Under the pieces are notes generated by a model. It worked only from the letters and a program-made list of their open reading frames with translations. It ran no database searches and was not told the origin of the DNA. This document shows, in pieces, positions 52,101 to 61,236 of a DNA stretch of 64,000 bases. The stretch is from Pseudomonas putida NBRC 14164 (GTDB taxonomy: Bacteria > Pseudomonadota > Gammaproteobacteria > Pseudomonadales > Pseudomonadaceae): positions 2,598,501 through 2,662,500 of the forward strand of contig NC_021505.1 in assembly GCF_000412675.1 (NCBI RefSeq). The letters are read 5' to 3'. The first letter of the stretch is position 1, and the number at the start of each line of letters is the position of its first letter. Made by a program: the position numbers and the translations under genes.

Positions 52101-53120
52101 TCAGGCGACCTTGACGATCCAGCCTGCCGGTGCTTCAACATCACCGCTCTGGATGCCGGTCAGCTCGTTGTAGAGCTTCTGGGTAACCGGGCCAACCTTT
52201 TCCAGGTCATGGAACACGTGCAGCTTGCCGTTGTACTCGATACCGCCGATCGGGGTGATCACCGCGGCAGTACCGCAAGCGCCGGCTTCGATGAAGCGGT
52301 CCAGCTTGCTGATTTCGACATCGCCTTCGATCACGGTCAGGCCCAGACGCGATTGCGCCAGTTCCATCAGCGACAGACGGGTGATGCCCGGCAGCACCGA
52401 GGCCGATTTCGGGGTAACGAACTCGTTGTTGGCGGTGATGCCGAAGAAGTTGGCCGAACCGACTTCCTCGATCTTGGTATGGGTCAGCGGATCGAGGTAG
52501 ATGGCGTCGGCGAAGTTGGCCTTCTTGGCTTCAGCGCCTGGCTGCAGGCTGGCGGCGTAGTTGCCACCGACCTTGGCTGCGCCGGTGCCTTGTGGGGCGG
52601 CGCGGTCGAAGCTGGAGATCTGGAAGTTGTGCGGCTTCATGCCGCCCTTGAAGTACGAGCCAACCGGAATGGCGAAGACCGAGAAGATGAACTCGGGGGC
52701 GGTGCGCACGCCAATGTTGTCACCGGTGCCGATCACGAACGGGCGCAGGTACAGGGCGCCTTTGCCGTGCGGTGGCACGAACTTTTCGTTGGCCTTGACC
52801 ACTTGCTTGCACGCTTCGATGAACACATCGGTCGGCACGTGCGGCATCAGCAGGCGGGCGCAGCTGCGCTGCATGCGGGCGGCGTTCTGGTCGGGGCGGA
52901 ACAGGTTGATCGAGCCGTCCTTGCAACGGTAGGCCTTGAGGCCTTCGAAGCATTGCTGGCCGTAGTGCAGGGCCGTGGAGCCTTCACTGATGTGCAGCAC
53001 GTTGTCGTCGGTCAGGGTGCCCTTGTCCCACTCGCCATTGCGCCATACGGACAGGTAGCGTTTGTCGGTTTTGATGTAGTCGAAACCCAGCTTGTCCCAG
53101 TTAATGCTTTCGTTGCTCAT
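52101..53120 (-). CDS. ilvE: branched-chain amino-acid aminotransferase
   Basis: This PLP enzyme makes or degrades leucine, isoleucine and valine by transamination with glutamate/2-oxoglutarate. The 339 residues belong to fold type IV, BCAT group II. The PLP lysine lies in GAAKVGGNYAASLQPG, followed by YLDPLTHTKIEEVGSANFFG. Further marks are STALHYGQQCFEGLKAYRC and GKGALYLRPFVIGTGDNIGV near the substrate site. Start at ATG 53120 (MSNESINWDKLGF). Transcribed alone toward a strong terminator. Confidence 0.95.
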   Translation of the reverse strand: MSNESINWDKLGFDYIKTDKRYLSVWRNGEWDKGTLTDDNVLHISEGSTALHYGQQCFEGLKAYRCKDGSINLFRPDQNAARMQRSCARLLMPHVPTDVFIEACKQVVKANEKFVPPHGKGALYLRPFVIGTGDNIGVRTAPEFIFSVFAIPVGSYFKGGMKPHNFQISSFDRAAPQGTGAAKVGGNYAASLQPGAEAKKANFADAIYLDPLTHTKIEEVGSANFFGITANNEFVTPKSASVLPGITRLSLMELAQSRLGLTVIEGDVEISKLDRFIEAGACGTAAVITPIGGIEYNGKLHVFHDLEKVGPVTQKLYNELTGIQSGDVEAPAGWIVKVA

Positions 53121-53256
53121 GACACCCTCATTGTCTTGCAAGTGCCCGATCGCTCGGGCTGCTGTTATACGCGCACCACGCCACCATAATACATCCGTCG
53201 CGGATCGGGAACGGCCAGTCACGAATTGATAGCCTGCGATGCTTTTTTTTCGGTTC

Positions 53257-54834
53257 CTACAACTGCAGGTACTCATCCAGTTCAAGGTTTTCCAGCAAAA
53301 CGGCATCATGGGACGCCACTATCAGCGCCCCGCGAAACTGCCGGAGCATGCGCTCCAGGGCTGCCAGTGACGGCAGGTCAAGGTGGTTGCCGGGCTCATC
53401 CAGCAGCAACAGGTCGAGGGGGCGCTCGCGGTATAGGACGGCGGCCAGCGCTGCCTTCATCCGTTCGCCGCCGCTGAGCAGGCTGCTGGGCAGCTCGATA
53501 CGGGCCGCATCCAGGCCCAGTTGTGCCAGGCGGCTGCGCAATTCGCCCTGGGCCAGCACCGGGTTGGCTTGGTGCAGGTGTTCAAGCACGCTGCTGTGGC
53601 CTGTCAGCGTGCTGCAGTGCTGGTCGAGCAGGGCAGTTTCGCCACTGCGGCGCAAAATGTCGGGTGATGCCGGTAATTCCCCATTCAGCAGCCTCAGCAG
53701 CGTGGACTTGCCACTGCCATTGGCGCCGACCAGGCCCAGCCGCTGGCCCAGGCACAAGCGCAGGTCAAGCGGTTTGCGGGTGCCATGGGGCAAGCGAAGT
53801 GCCTGCAGGGCCAACACTTCGCGGCCGACATGACGCTGGGGCGTGGGGGCATGCAAGGTAATTGCAGTGGCTTGCTCGACCTCGCGGGCGGCGTCATGCA
53901 CTTTGCCCAGCAATGCTTGCCGGGCATCGCGATGATCACGCCGCTGCTTGCCCGCCGTGGCCTGGCTGCGTTCCTGCTGGCGGTCGACCAGGATCTTGGC
54001 CTGGTTGGCATGCCTGGCTTGACGCCCGGCCCGGGCCTGATGGCGTTCCAGGTCTTCGCGCTGGCGCTGCAGTTCACGGGCCTGGCGTTGTTGCTCCTGC
54101 TTCAGCCGGGCAAGTTGCTGCTGGGCTTGCGCCACCTGGCTGGCTTTTTGTGCTGCATAGAAGCTGTAGTTGCCGCCATAGGCCTGCAACCCCAGGCTGG
54201 ACAGTTCGACAATGCGTGCCATGTGCGCCAGCAGGCTGCGGTCGTGACTGATTACCAGCAAACCTCGGTCCCAGCCCTCGATCATGCTCAGCAGCTGGGC
54301 ACGGGCGTCGCTGTCCAGGTGGTTGCTCGGTTCGTCGAGGATCAGGTAGTCGGCACCGCTGAGCCATGCGCCTGCCAGCGCCACGCGCATGGCCTGGCCG
54401 CCGCTCAGGCTGCGTGCGGGCTGGCGCCAGTCAAGGTGACCCAGGCCGCTGCGCTGCAGGTGCATCTGCAATTGCTCGCGGATATCCCAGCGCTCGCCAA
54501 CGGTGTCGAAATCCTGGGGGTTGATGCTGCCTTGCTCGATGCGCTCGAGCGCCGCAACCACCGCCCCCACGTGCGCCAGGTCGGCAAGCGTGGCGCTGCG
54601 CTCGATTACCTGCTGGTTCAGCAGATGGACAGGCCCACGGCGCCTGCACTGGCCGCTGCTCGGTGCACGCTGGCCGGCAAGAACCTGCCCTAGCAGGCTC
54701 TTGCCCACGCCATTGCGCCCGACCAGGCCGGTACGCCGTTGGTCGAAGGTTTCGTTGAGGTCGGTAAACAGTACCCGGCCATCAGGCAAGGCCAAACAGA
54801 CGCTGTCCAGCGTCAGGATCGACGTGTTCGTCAT
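53257..54834 (-). CDS. ABC-F family ATPase
   Basis: The 525 residues contain two ABC cassettes with no membrane domain. The first has Walker A GRNGVGKS, signature SLSGGQAMRVALAGAWL and Walker B YLILDEPSNHLD. The second has GANGSGKST, LLSGGERMKAALAAVLYRE and LLLLDEPGNHLD. A highly charged linker rich in Gln and Arg (RLKQEQQRQARELQRQREDL) lies between them. ABC-F proteins act on ribosomes as translation factors or antibiotic-protection factors. Start chosen at ATG 54834. It lacks the EttA toothed arm insert, so it is not EttA itself. Confidence 0.88.
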   Translation of the reverse strand: MTNTSILTLDSVCLALPDGRVLFTDLNETFDQRRTGLVGRNGVGKSLLGQVLAGQRAPSSGQCRRRGPVHLLNQQVIERSATLADLAHVGAVVAALERIEQGSINPQDFDTVGERWDIREQLQMHLQRSGLGHLDWRQPARSLSGGQAMRVALAGAWLSGADYLILDEPSNHLDSDARAQLLSMIEGWDRGLLVISHDRSLLAHMARIVELSSLGLQAYGGNYSFYAAQKASQVAQAQQQLARLKQEQQRQARELQRQREDLERHQARAGRQARHANQAKILVDRQQERSQATAGKQRRDHRDARQALLGKVHDAAREVEQATAITLHAPTPQRHVGREVLALQALRLPHGTRKPLDLRLCLGQRLGLVGANGSGKSTLLRLLNGELPASPDILRRSGETALLDQHCSTLTGHSSVLEHLHQANPVLAQGELRSRLAQLGLDAARIELPSSLLSGGERMKAALAAVLYRERPLDLLLLDEPGNHLDLPSLAALERMLRQFRGALIVASHDAVLLENLELDEYLQL

Positions 54835-55017
54835 GCACAACTCCACAAATGCCGCGACATCTCCGGAGCAAACCGGAGCCTGAAGACTGGCCGTCGAATG
54901 GACGGCGGCATTAATGGCGCATTGGACGAATACCTCGTACTGGCGGATTGCGTAGGCTAACGGCCCGTTGGGGGCGGGTAAAGTACCGCCCGCCCTGTAT
55001 GGGTTTTCTGCACTGGC

Positions 55018-55215
55018 CTCATCGCCGGCAAGCCAGCTCCCACAGGAACTGCGCTGGCTTCAGGCCGGCGCGGTCAAGGTGGGAACTGCGCTGGCTTCAG
55101 GCCGGCGCGGTCAAGGTGGGAACTGCGCTGGCTTCAGGCTTGCGCGGTCAAGGTGGGAACTGCGCTGGCTTCAGGCCGGCGCGGTCAGGTGGGAGCTGGC
55201 TTGCCGGCGATGCGC
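55018..55215. repeat. REP pair holding four tandem copies of a 37-bp unit
   Basis: REP units ATCGCCGGCAAGCCAGCTCC at 55021 and GGGAGCTGGCTTGCCGGCGA at 55191 flank a tandem array at 55047-55194. The unit starts AACTGCGCTGGCTTCAGGCC and is 37 bases long; copies begin at 55047, 55084, 55121 and 55158. Copy three has one change (CTTGCGCGG for CCGGCGCGG) and copy four ends in a one-base deletion (GGTCAGGTG for GGTCAAGGTG). The array is in the space of about 420 bases between the ABC-F gene start and the next gene's end, where no coding gene is seen. Confidence 0.9.
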
Positions 55216-55251
55216 CGCGTGAGCGGCGCCCGATCTTGACTGGCCCTGGGC

Positions 55252-55611
55252 TCAGCGCCCCGTCAAGCGCCTGGCCCAGTCGCCTCCGTGGCTCTGTTTG
55301 CAGGCCTCTTCGCTGTCGAACCGTACATGCCAGGCCGGGTGATCCAGTTGTATGCCGGCGTGGTCCAACGCCTGACGGGTCAGCGCAAGCATGCGTGCCT
55401 TTGCTTCACCCGCCACAGCAGCGACTTTCTCGGCCTCTTGTTCAAACACCCAAGTAATACGCAGGCTGGCCGGAAAGTTCTCAGGATCCAGGCGATGGGT
55501 GAGCCAGGTGAACCCGACGATTTCTGCCTTGGCGGTTTCACAGGCGTCCGTCAGGCACGCTACCAGCTCCCGCTCCAGGCGGGCCATTTCGCGTTTGCCC
55601 AGCGCCTTCAC
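55252..55611 (-). CDS. small protein of unknown function, coupled to a glyoxalase-fold gene
   Basis: The 119 residues begin MKALGKREMARLERELVACL from a GTG whose TGA-type overlap joins it to the stop of the upstream glyoxalase gene. It is soluble, alpha/beta, with TWLTHRLDPENFPASLRITW and HPAWHVRFDSEEACKQSHGG. No family recognised. Coupled translation suggests a shared process with the upstream gene. Confidence 0.65.
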   Translation of the reverse strand: MKALGKREMARLERELVACLTDACETAKAEIVGFTWLTHRLDPENFPASLRITWVFEQEAEKVAAVAGEAKARMLALTRQALDHAGIQLDHPAWHVRFDSEEACKQSHGGDWARRLTGR

Positions 55612-55985
55612 AGGTTGGCCTCGTCATCGATCTGCTGGCAGAAGCGCAGGCGGTTGCCGAACGGGTCGCACACCTGCATCTGCAGGCCCCAGTCCAGGCG
55701 CTCGGCTTCGGGCCGGGCGTAACCGTACTGTTTGCCTTGCAGTTCATGCTCCAGCGCCCGCAGGTCGTCGAGGCGGGCAAACACTGTAGAGCCGGGGCAG
55801 GCATCGCCATGGTGCTCGGTAAGGTGCAGTATCAGGCCATCACGGTGAATCTGCATGTACAACGGCAGGTCCGGGCTGAAGCGGTGCTCCCAGTCCAGGC
55901 TGAAGCCGAGGAAATCCATGTAGAACTCCCTGGCCTTGTCGACCGAGAAGATGCGCAGTACCGGTATGGCGGGGGCGAGGGGCAT
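55608..55985 (-). CDS. glyoxalase/bleomycin-resistance fold protein (VOC superfamily)
   Basis: The 125 residues have the VOC pattern: AIPVLRIFSVDKAREFYMDF, LGFSLDWEHRF, LILHLTEHHGDACPGSTVFA and QVCDPFGNRLRFCQ. Metal ligands of the fold (His in LHLTEH, Glu/Gln near the C-terminus) are partly present, and it resembles bleomycin-resistance-type proteins. Substrate unknown. Start at ATG 55985. It overlaps the downstream small gene by four bases. Confidence 0.83.
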   Translation of the reverse strand: MPLAPAIPVLRIFSVDKAREFYMDFLGFSLDWEHRFSPDLPLYMQIHRDGLILHLTEHHGDACPGSTVFARLDDLRALEHELQGKQYGYARPEAERLDWGLQMQVCDPFGNRLRFCQQIDDEANL

Positions 55986-56100
55986 GGGGCGTCCTTGACA
56001 GTGGGCAAAGTCGCCACTGTACCGCAGTGCCGCCAAGAGTTGTCGGCACGCCCCGCAGCAATGGTTGACCACCCGCCAGCCACTGCGTAGCCTTGCCACT

Positions 56101-56290
56101 TCGAGGTTCTTCGGCCAGGCCGAAGCTAAGACGGGAACGCGGTAAAAGCCGCGGCTGCCCCCGCAACTGTAAGCACCGACAACGGATCGACACAGCCACT
56201 GCGCCAACGCGCGGGAAGGCGTCATCCCGCCAGCCCGCGGTTCAACTGAACGGGGGATGGAACGGTGCAAGCCAGGAGACCTGCCTCGCA
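56101..56290 (+). promoter_or_regulatory. cobalamin riboswitch
   Basis: The core elements appear in order: AAGACGGGAACGCGGTAAAA at about 56128-56147, GGCTGCCCCCGCAACTGTAA at 56153-56172, the B12 box GCCACTG at 56195-56201, CGCGGGAAGGCG at about 56210-56221, and the closing GCAAGCCAGGAGACCTGCCT at 56267-56286. The segment starts GAGGTTCTTCGGCC. It ends about 115 bases before cobW and should switch off the cobW-cobN-chlI-VWA operon when adenosylcobalamin is plentiful, probably by sequestering the ribosome site or by termination. Confidence 0.95.
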
Positions 56291-56402
56291 ACGTTTTCGA
56301 CTTTCAACCGGGCGGGGTGATCCGGTGGCGAACAAGCCCGGCCGGCCTGGCCCGCGGCTGTCGTCCTGCATGCCCGCGCCACTCTGCCAAGGGCAATGCG
56401 AC

Positions 56403-57470
56403 ATGAAAACACTGGCCAAGCTCCCCGTTACCATCGTTACCGGCTTCCTCGGCTCGGGCAAGACCACCTTGCTGCGCCACATGCTCGACAACGCCCAGGG
56501 CCGCCGCATTGCGGTCATCGTCAACGAATTCGGCGAGCTGGGCATCGACGGCGAAATCCTCAAGCAGTGCAGCATCGGTTGCACCGAAGAAGAAGCCAGC
56601 GGCCGTGTCTATGAACTGGCCAACGGCTGCCTGTGCTGCACCGTGCAGGAAGAGTTCTTCCCGGTCATGCGCGAGCTGGTAGCTCGCCGCGGCGACCTGG
56701 ACCACATCCTGATCGAAACCAGCGGCCTGGCCCTGCCCAAACCGCTGGTTCAAGCCTTCCAGTGGCCGGAAATCCGCAACGCCTGCACTGTCGACGCGGT
56801 CATCACCGTGGTCGACAGCCCGGCCGTGGCCGCCGGCACTTTTGCCGCCTACCCGGACCAGGTCGATGCCCAGCGCAAGCTCGACCCTAACCTGGACCAC
56901 GAATCGCCACTGCATGAGCTGTTCGCCGATCAGCTGGCCAGCGCCGACCTGGTGGTACTGAACAAGGCCGACCTGATCGACGCGGAAGGCCTGGCCAAGG
57001 TCCGCGCCGAAGTGGCCGAAGAACTGCCGCCGGCAGTCAAGGTGGTCGAGGCCAGCAGCGGCAAGCTGCCACTGGAGGTGCTGCTGGGCGTGGGCGCCGA
57101 GTCCGAGGCACACATCGATGGTCGCCGCACCCATCACGATTCGCACCACGACGGCGATGATCATGACGACCATGATCACGACGCCTTCGATTCCATCTCC
57201 ATCGACCTGCCAGAGGCTGACGAAAGCCTGCTGCTCGACGCCCTGACCCAGCTGGTGGTGGAATTCGGCATCCTGCGCGCCAAAGGTTTCGCGGCCATCC
57301 CGGGCAAACCGATGCGCCTGCTGGTACAAGGCGTGGGTACGCGTTTCGACAAGCACTTCGACCGCGCCTGGCGTGCCGACGAGCCGCGCATCACCCGCCT
57401 GGTGCTGATCGGCCAGGAACTGGACGCTGCCCAGCTGGAAGCGCGCCTGCGCCAGGCCTTGGGCGCCTGA
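56403..57470 (+). CDS. cobW: CobW, GTPase metallochaperone for cobalamin synthesis
   Basis: The 355 residues have Walker A GFLGSGKTTLLRH, the metal-binding CxCC in NGCLCCTVQEEFF, Walker B-like LIETSGLALPKP and NKADL. A His/Asp-rich loop follows (HHDSHHDGDDHDDHDHDA) that would bind cobalt, then the C-terminal CobW_C domain. CobW supplies cobalt to the CobN chelatase. Start chosen at ATG 56403 (MKTLAKLPVTIVTGFLGSG); the frame is open upstream inside the riboswitch. It is the first gene of the operon under the B12 riboswitch, with cobN starting three bases after its stop. Confidence 0.95.
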   Translation: MKTLAKLPVTIVTGFLGSGKTTLLRHMLDNAQGRRIAVIVNEFGELGIDGEILKQCSIGCTEEEASGRVYELANGCLCCTVQEEFFPVMRELVARRGDLDHILIETSGLALPKPLVQAFQWPEIRNACTVDAVITVVDSPAVAAGTFAAYPDQVDAQRKLDPNLDHESPLHELFADQLASADLVVLNKADLIDAEGLAKVRAEVAEELPPAVKVVEASSGKLPLEVLLGVGAESEAHIDGRRTHHDSHHDGDDHDDHDHDAFDSISIDLPEADESLLLDALTQLVVEFGILRAKGFAAIPGKPMRLLVQGVGTRFDKHFDRAWRADEPRITRLVLIGQELDAAQLEARLRQALGA

Positions 57471-57473
57471 CCC

Positions 57474-60400
57474 GTGCACCTGCTGCGGACCCAGCCCGGC
57501 GGCTTCGTGCCGGACGACAGTATTGCCGATCTCGGCCAGACACCCGCCGAGCTGGTGATTCTCTGCAGCGGCGATTCGCACCTGGCGCTGCTCGCCGATA
57601 CCGCCGAGCAATTGCCTGAAGGCTTCCCCAGCCTGCGCCTGGCCAACCCGATGCAGGTGCAGAACCACGCTTCGGTCGACCTGTATGTCGACCAGGTGCT
57701 GCGCCATGCCAAGGTCATCCTGGTGTCGCTGCACGGCGGTGTCGGCTACTGGCGCTATGGTGTTGAACAACTGGTCGAGCTGGCCGCCCGTGGCGTGCAG
57801 CTGATACTGGTGCCGGGCGATGATCGACCGGACCCGGAGCTGACCCGCCTGGGCACCGTCACGGGCGACCAGGCCGAGCGCCTCTGGCACTACTTGCGCC
57901 AGGGCGGCAAGGCCAATGCCATCAACCTGTTCAACTGCCTGGCCAACCAGTGGCTGGGCCGCGATTATGCCTGGGACGAGCCGCAACCCTTGCCGCGCAC
58001 CGCTGTGTATCACCCGGCCAAGGGCAGTGTGGCACTGGAAGACTGGTACCCGCACTGGCACCCGGATTACCCGGTGGCGCCGCTGCTGTTCTACCGCTCC
58101 CACTTGCAGGCGGCCAACACCGCGTTCATCGACGTGTTCTGCCAGCGCCTGCAAGCCGCTGGCTTGAACCCGTTGCCGATTGCCGTGGCCAGCCTAAAGG
58201 AAAGCGCCTGCCTGGAGCAGGTCGAGGCCTGGCTGGACGAAGTCGGTGCCGAAGTGCTGGTCAATACCACCGGTTTTGCCCTGTCCAGCCCCGAACGGCC
58301 CAACCTGCGCCCGTTCCGCCGTGACATTCCGGTGCTGCAGGCCATCTGCGCGCAGGACAACCAGCCCGGCTGGGAAGCCAGCGAACAGGGGCTCGGTGCG
58401 CGCGACCTGGCCATGCACATCGCCTTGCCCGAACTGGACGGGCGCATCATTACCCGCCCGGTCAGTTTCAAGGACATGGCCTGGCGCAGCGAGCGCAGCC
58501 AGTCCGACGTGGTGTGCTACCGCGCCCACCCCGAGCGCATGGACTTCGTCGCCGAGCTGGCCCGCCGCTGGGTCGAGCTGGCGCGCCTGCCCAACGCCCA
58601 GAAACGCGTGGCCCTGGTAATGGCCAACTACCCGACCCGCGATGGCCGCATTGGCAACGGCGTTGGCCTGGACACGCCCGCTGCCGCACTGAACATTCTC
58701 AAGGCGCTGCAGACCGAAGGCTATCCGCTGGCCGATTTGCCGGACAGCGGCACGCAACTGATTCACCAGCTGCTCGGCGGCGTGACCAACGACCTTGACC
58801 ACCTCGACCAGCGCCCTTGCGCCCAGAGCCTGAGCCTGGCCGACTACCAGGCCGCCTTCGAGCGCTTGCCCGAGGCCAATCGCCAGGCAGTGCTGGAGCG
58901 CTGGGGGCCGCCCGAGCAGGACCCGATGTACCGCAGCGGCCGGCTGATGGTGGCCGGCTTGCGCTTTGGCCTGACCTTCGTCGGCATCCAGCCCGCCCGG
59001 GGCTACCAGGTAGACCCCAGCGCGGTGTATCACGACCCCGACCTGGTGCCGCCGCACGGCTACCTGGCGTTCCACTTCTGGCTGCGCCACGCGTTCGCCG
59101 CCGACGCGGTGATCCACGTCGGCAAGCACGGCAACCTCGAATGGCTGCCCGGCAAGGGCGTCGGCTTGTCGGCGCAGTGCTGGCCGGACGCGCTGCTTGG
59201 CCCGCTGCCGAACATCTACCCGTTCATTGTCAACGACCCGGGCGAGGGCGCCCAGGCCAAGCGCCGTACCCAGGCGGTGATCATCGACCACTTGATGCCG
59301 CCGCTGACCCGTGCCGAAACCTACGGCCCGTTGCGCCACCTGGAGCAACTGGCCGACGAGTTCTACGAAGCGCAGCTACTCGACCCGCGGCGTGCCCGCG
59401 AGTTGCAGCGCGACATCCTCGAGCTGGTCAAGGTCAACCACATCGACCGTGAGCTGCAACTGGAAGGGCAGCTGGACGATGCCGCCGTCTGGCTGCCGCG
59501 CTTGGACACCTATCTGTGCGACCTGAAGGAATCGCAGATTCGCGATGGGCTGCACGTGTTTGGTCAATCGCCAGAAGGGCGGCTGCGCCTGGACACGCTG
59601 CTGGCGCTGTTGCGGGTCGAGCGTGGCGACGGTCGTGGCGGTAATGCCAGCCTGCTGCGGGCCTTGGCCAAGGCCTTGGTGCCAGGCTTTGACCCGCTCG
59701 ATTGTGAGCTTGGGCTGCCCTGGCAGGGCGAACGCCCTGAGCAGCTTCTGGCCATGAGCAGTGAACCCTGGCGCACCTGTGGCGATACCCGCGAGCGCCT
59801 GGAGCTTTTGGCGCAGCAGGTGATCGAGCAAGCGCTGGGCGGCACCCTGCAGTTGCCTGAACCGAGCGAATGGCAGCCGGTGCACGACGTGGTGCAGGCT
59901 TTGCGCGAAGCGGTGGCGCCCAGCCTGGATGCCTGCGGCACTGCTGAAATGAGTGGCCTGCTGGCGGCGCTGGCCGGGCGATTCGTGCCTGCCGGCCCCA
60001 GCGGTGCGCCCAGCCGTGGCCGCCTCGACGTGCTGCCCACCGGCCGCAACTTCTATACCGTGGATGTGCGCAACCTGCCCACTACCACGGCCTGGCGCCT
60101 GGGCTTCGCCTCGGCCAGCCTGATCCTCGAGCGCCACCTGCAGGACCATGGCGATCACCTGCGCCAGCTTGGCCTGTCGGTGTGGGGCACGGCGACCATG
60201 CGTACCGGCGGCGACGACATCGCCCAAGCCATGGCGCTGATGGGTGTACGGCCGGTGTGGGCGACCGGCAGCCAACGCGTTGACGATTTTGAAATACTGC
60301 CGCTGAGCCTGCTCGACCGCCCGCGGGTGGATGTGACCTTGCGCGTTTCGGGCTTTTTCCGCGATGCCTTCGGCAACCTTATCCGCCTGTTCGATGCGGC

Positions 60401-61235
60401 CGTGCAGGCAGTGGCCGCGCTGGACGAGCCCGATGATCTCAACCCGTTGGCCGCCCGTGTACGCAGCGAGCGTGCCACGCTGCAAGCGCAAGGCGTAGAC
60501 GCCGAGCAGGCCGCGCGCCAGGCAGGCTGGCGGGTGTTCGGCGCCAAACCCGGCGCGTATGGCGCGGGGGTGCAGAACGCTATCGACGGGCGCCTGTGGC
60601 ACAGCCGCGACGATCTGGCCGAGGTCTACCTCAACCATGGTGGCTACGCCTACGGCGGCAGCGACGACGGCACCCCGGCCCGCACCCAGTTCGCCCAACG
60701 CCTGGCCAAAGTGCAGGCGGTGCTGCAGAACCAGGACAACCACGAACACGACCTGCTCGACTCGAACGATTACTACCAGTTCCAGGGTGGCATGCTGGCG
60801 GCGTCAGAAACCTTGTCCGGGGCGCCGGTGGCCAGCTACCACGGCGACCACAGCCAGGCAGACCGACCCCGCATCCGTACCCTCAAGGAAGAGCTGAACC
60901 GGGTGATCCGCGCCCGCGCGCTCAACCCCAAGTGGATAGACGGGGTCAAGCGCCACGGCTACAAGGGGGCCTTCGAGATAGCGGCGACGGTCGACAACCT
61001 GTTCGCCTTCGATGCCACCACCCACCTGATCGACGACCATCATTACCAAGGGCTGGCCGATGCCTACGTGCTCGACCCGGCTACCCGCGATTTCATGCGC
61101 GAGCACAACCCCGAGGCCCTGCGCGACCTTACCGAGCGCCTGCTGGAGGCCCAGCAGCGCGGGCTGTGGCAGGCGCCAGGCGACTACCGCGAAGCCCTTG
61201 AGGAACAACTGCTCGACGGCGAGGAACAGGCTTGA
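57474..61235 (+). CDS. cobN: cobaltochelatase subunit CobN
   Basis: This large subunit of aerobic cobaltochelatase inserts Co(II) into hydrogenobyrinic acid a,c-diamide. The 1253 residues fit the family. Marks are HVGKHGNLEWLPGKGVGL, NYPTRDGRIGNGVGLDTPAA, NDPGEGAQAKRRTQAVIID, ERHLQDHGDHLRQLGLSVWG and a C-terminal YQFQGGMLAASETLSG with DNLFAFDATTHLIDDHHY. It starts with GTG at 57474, three bases after cobW, and its stop is one base before chlI. It should need ATPase partners: the two genes that follow (chlI and a VWA protein) are likely to act in place of CobS/CobT. Confidence 0.95.
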   Translation: MHLLRTQPGGFVPDDSIADLGQTPAELVILCSGDSHLALLADTAEQLPEGFPSLRLANPMQVQNHASVDLYVDQVLRHAKVILVSLHGGVGYWRYGVEQLVELAARGVQLILVPGDDRPDPELTRLGTVTGDQAERLWHYLRQGGKANAINLFNCLANQWLGRDYAWDEPQPLPRTAVYHPAKGSVALEDWYPHWHPDYPVAPLLFYRSHLQAANTAFIDVFCQRLQAAGLNPLPIAVASLKESACLEQVEAWLDEVGAEVLVNTTGFALSSPERPNLRPFRRDIPVLQAICAQDNQPGWEASEQGLGARDLAMHIALPELDGRIITRPVSFKDMAWRSERSQSDVVCYRAHPERMDFVAELARRWVELARLPNAQKRVALVMANYPTRDGRIGNGVGLDTPAAALNILKALQTEGYPLADLPDSGTQLIHQLLGGVTNDLDHLDQRPCAQSLSLADYQAAFERLPEANRQAVLERWGPPEQDPMYRSGRLMVAGLRFGLTFVGIQPARGYQVDPSAVYHDPDLVPPHGYLAFHFWLRHAFAADAVIHVGKHGNLEWLPGKGVGLSAQCWPDALLGPLPNIYPFIVNDPGEGAQAKRRTQAVIIDHLMPPLTRAETYGPLRHLEQLADEFYEAQLLDPRRARELQRDILELVKVNHIDRELQLEGQLDDAAVWLPRLDTYLCDLKESQIRDGLHVFGQSPEGRLRLDTLLALLRVERGDGRGGNASLLRALAKALVPGFDPLDCELGLPWQGERPEQLLAMSSEPWRTCGDTRERLELLAQQVIEQALGGTLQLPEPSEWQPVHDVVQALREAVAPSLDACGTAEMSGLLAALAGRFVPAGPSGAPSRGRLDVLPTGRNFYTVDVRNLPTTTAWRLGFASASLILERHLQDHGDHLRQLGLSVWGTATMRTGGDDIAQAMALMGVRPVWATGSQRVDDFEILPLSLLDRPRVDVTLRVSGFFRDAFGNLIRLFDAAVQAVAALDEPDDLNPLAARVRSERATLQAQGVDAEQAARQAGWRVFGAKPGAYGAGVQNAIDGRLWHSRDDLAEVYLNHGGYAYGGSDDGTPARTQFAQRLAKVQAVLQNQDNHEHDLLDSNDYYQFQGGMLAASETLSGAPVASYHGDHSQADRPRIRTLKEELNRVIRARALNPKWIDGVKRHGYKGAFEIAATVDNLFAFDATTHLIDDHHYQGLADAYVLDPATRDFMREHNPEALRDLTERLLEAQQRGLWQAPGDYREALEEQLLDGEEQA

Positions 61236-61236
61236 A

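Noticed and set aside
55047..55194. CRISPR-like array (37-bp repeats)
   Set aside because: The copies are directly adjacent with no spacers and lie within a REP pair; no cas genes are present.
56304..58154. 616-codon minus-strand frame opposite cobW and cobN
   Set aside because: It lies antisense to two well-supported genes and across the riboswitch, and shows no family motifs.
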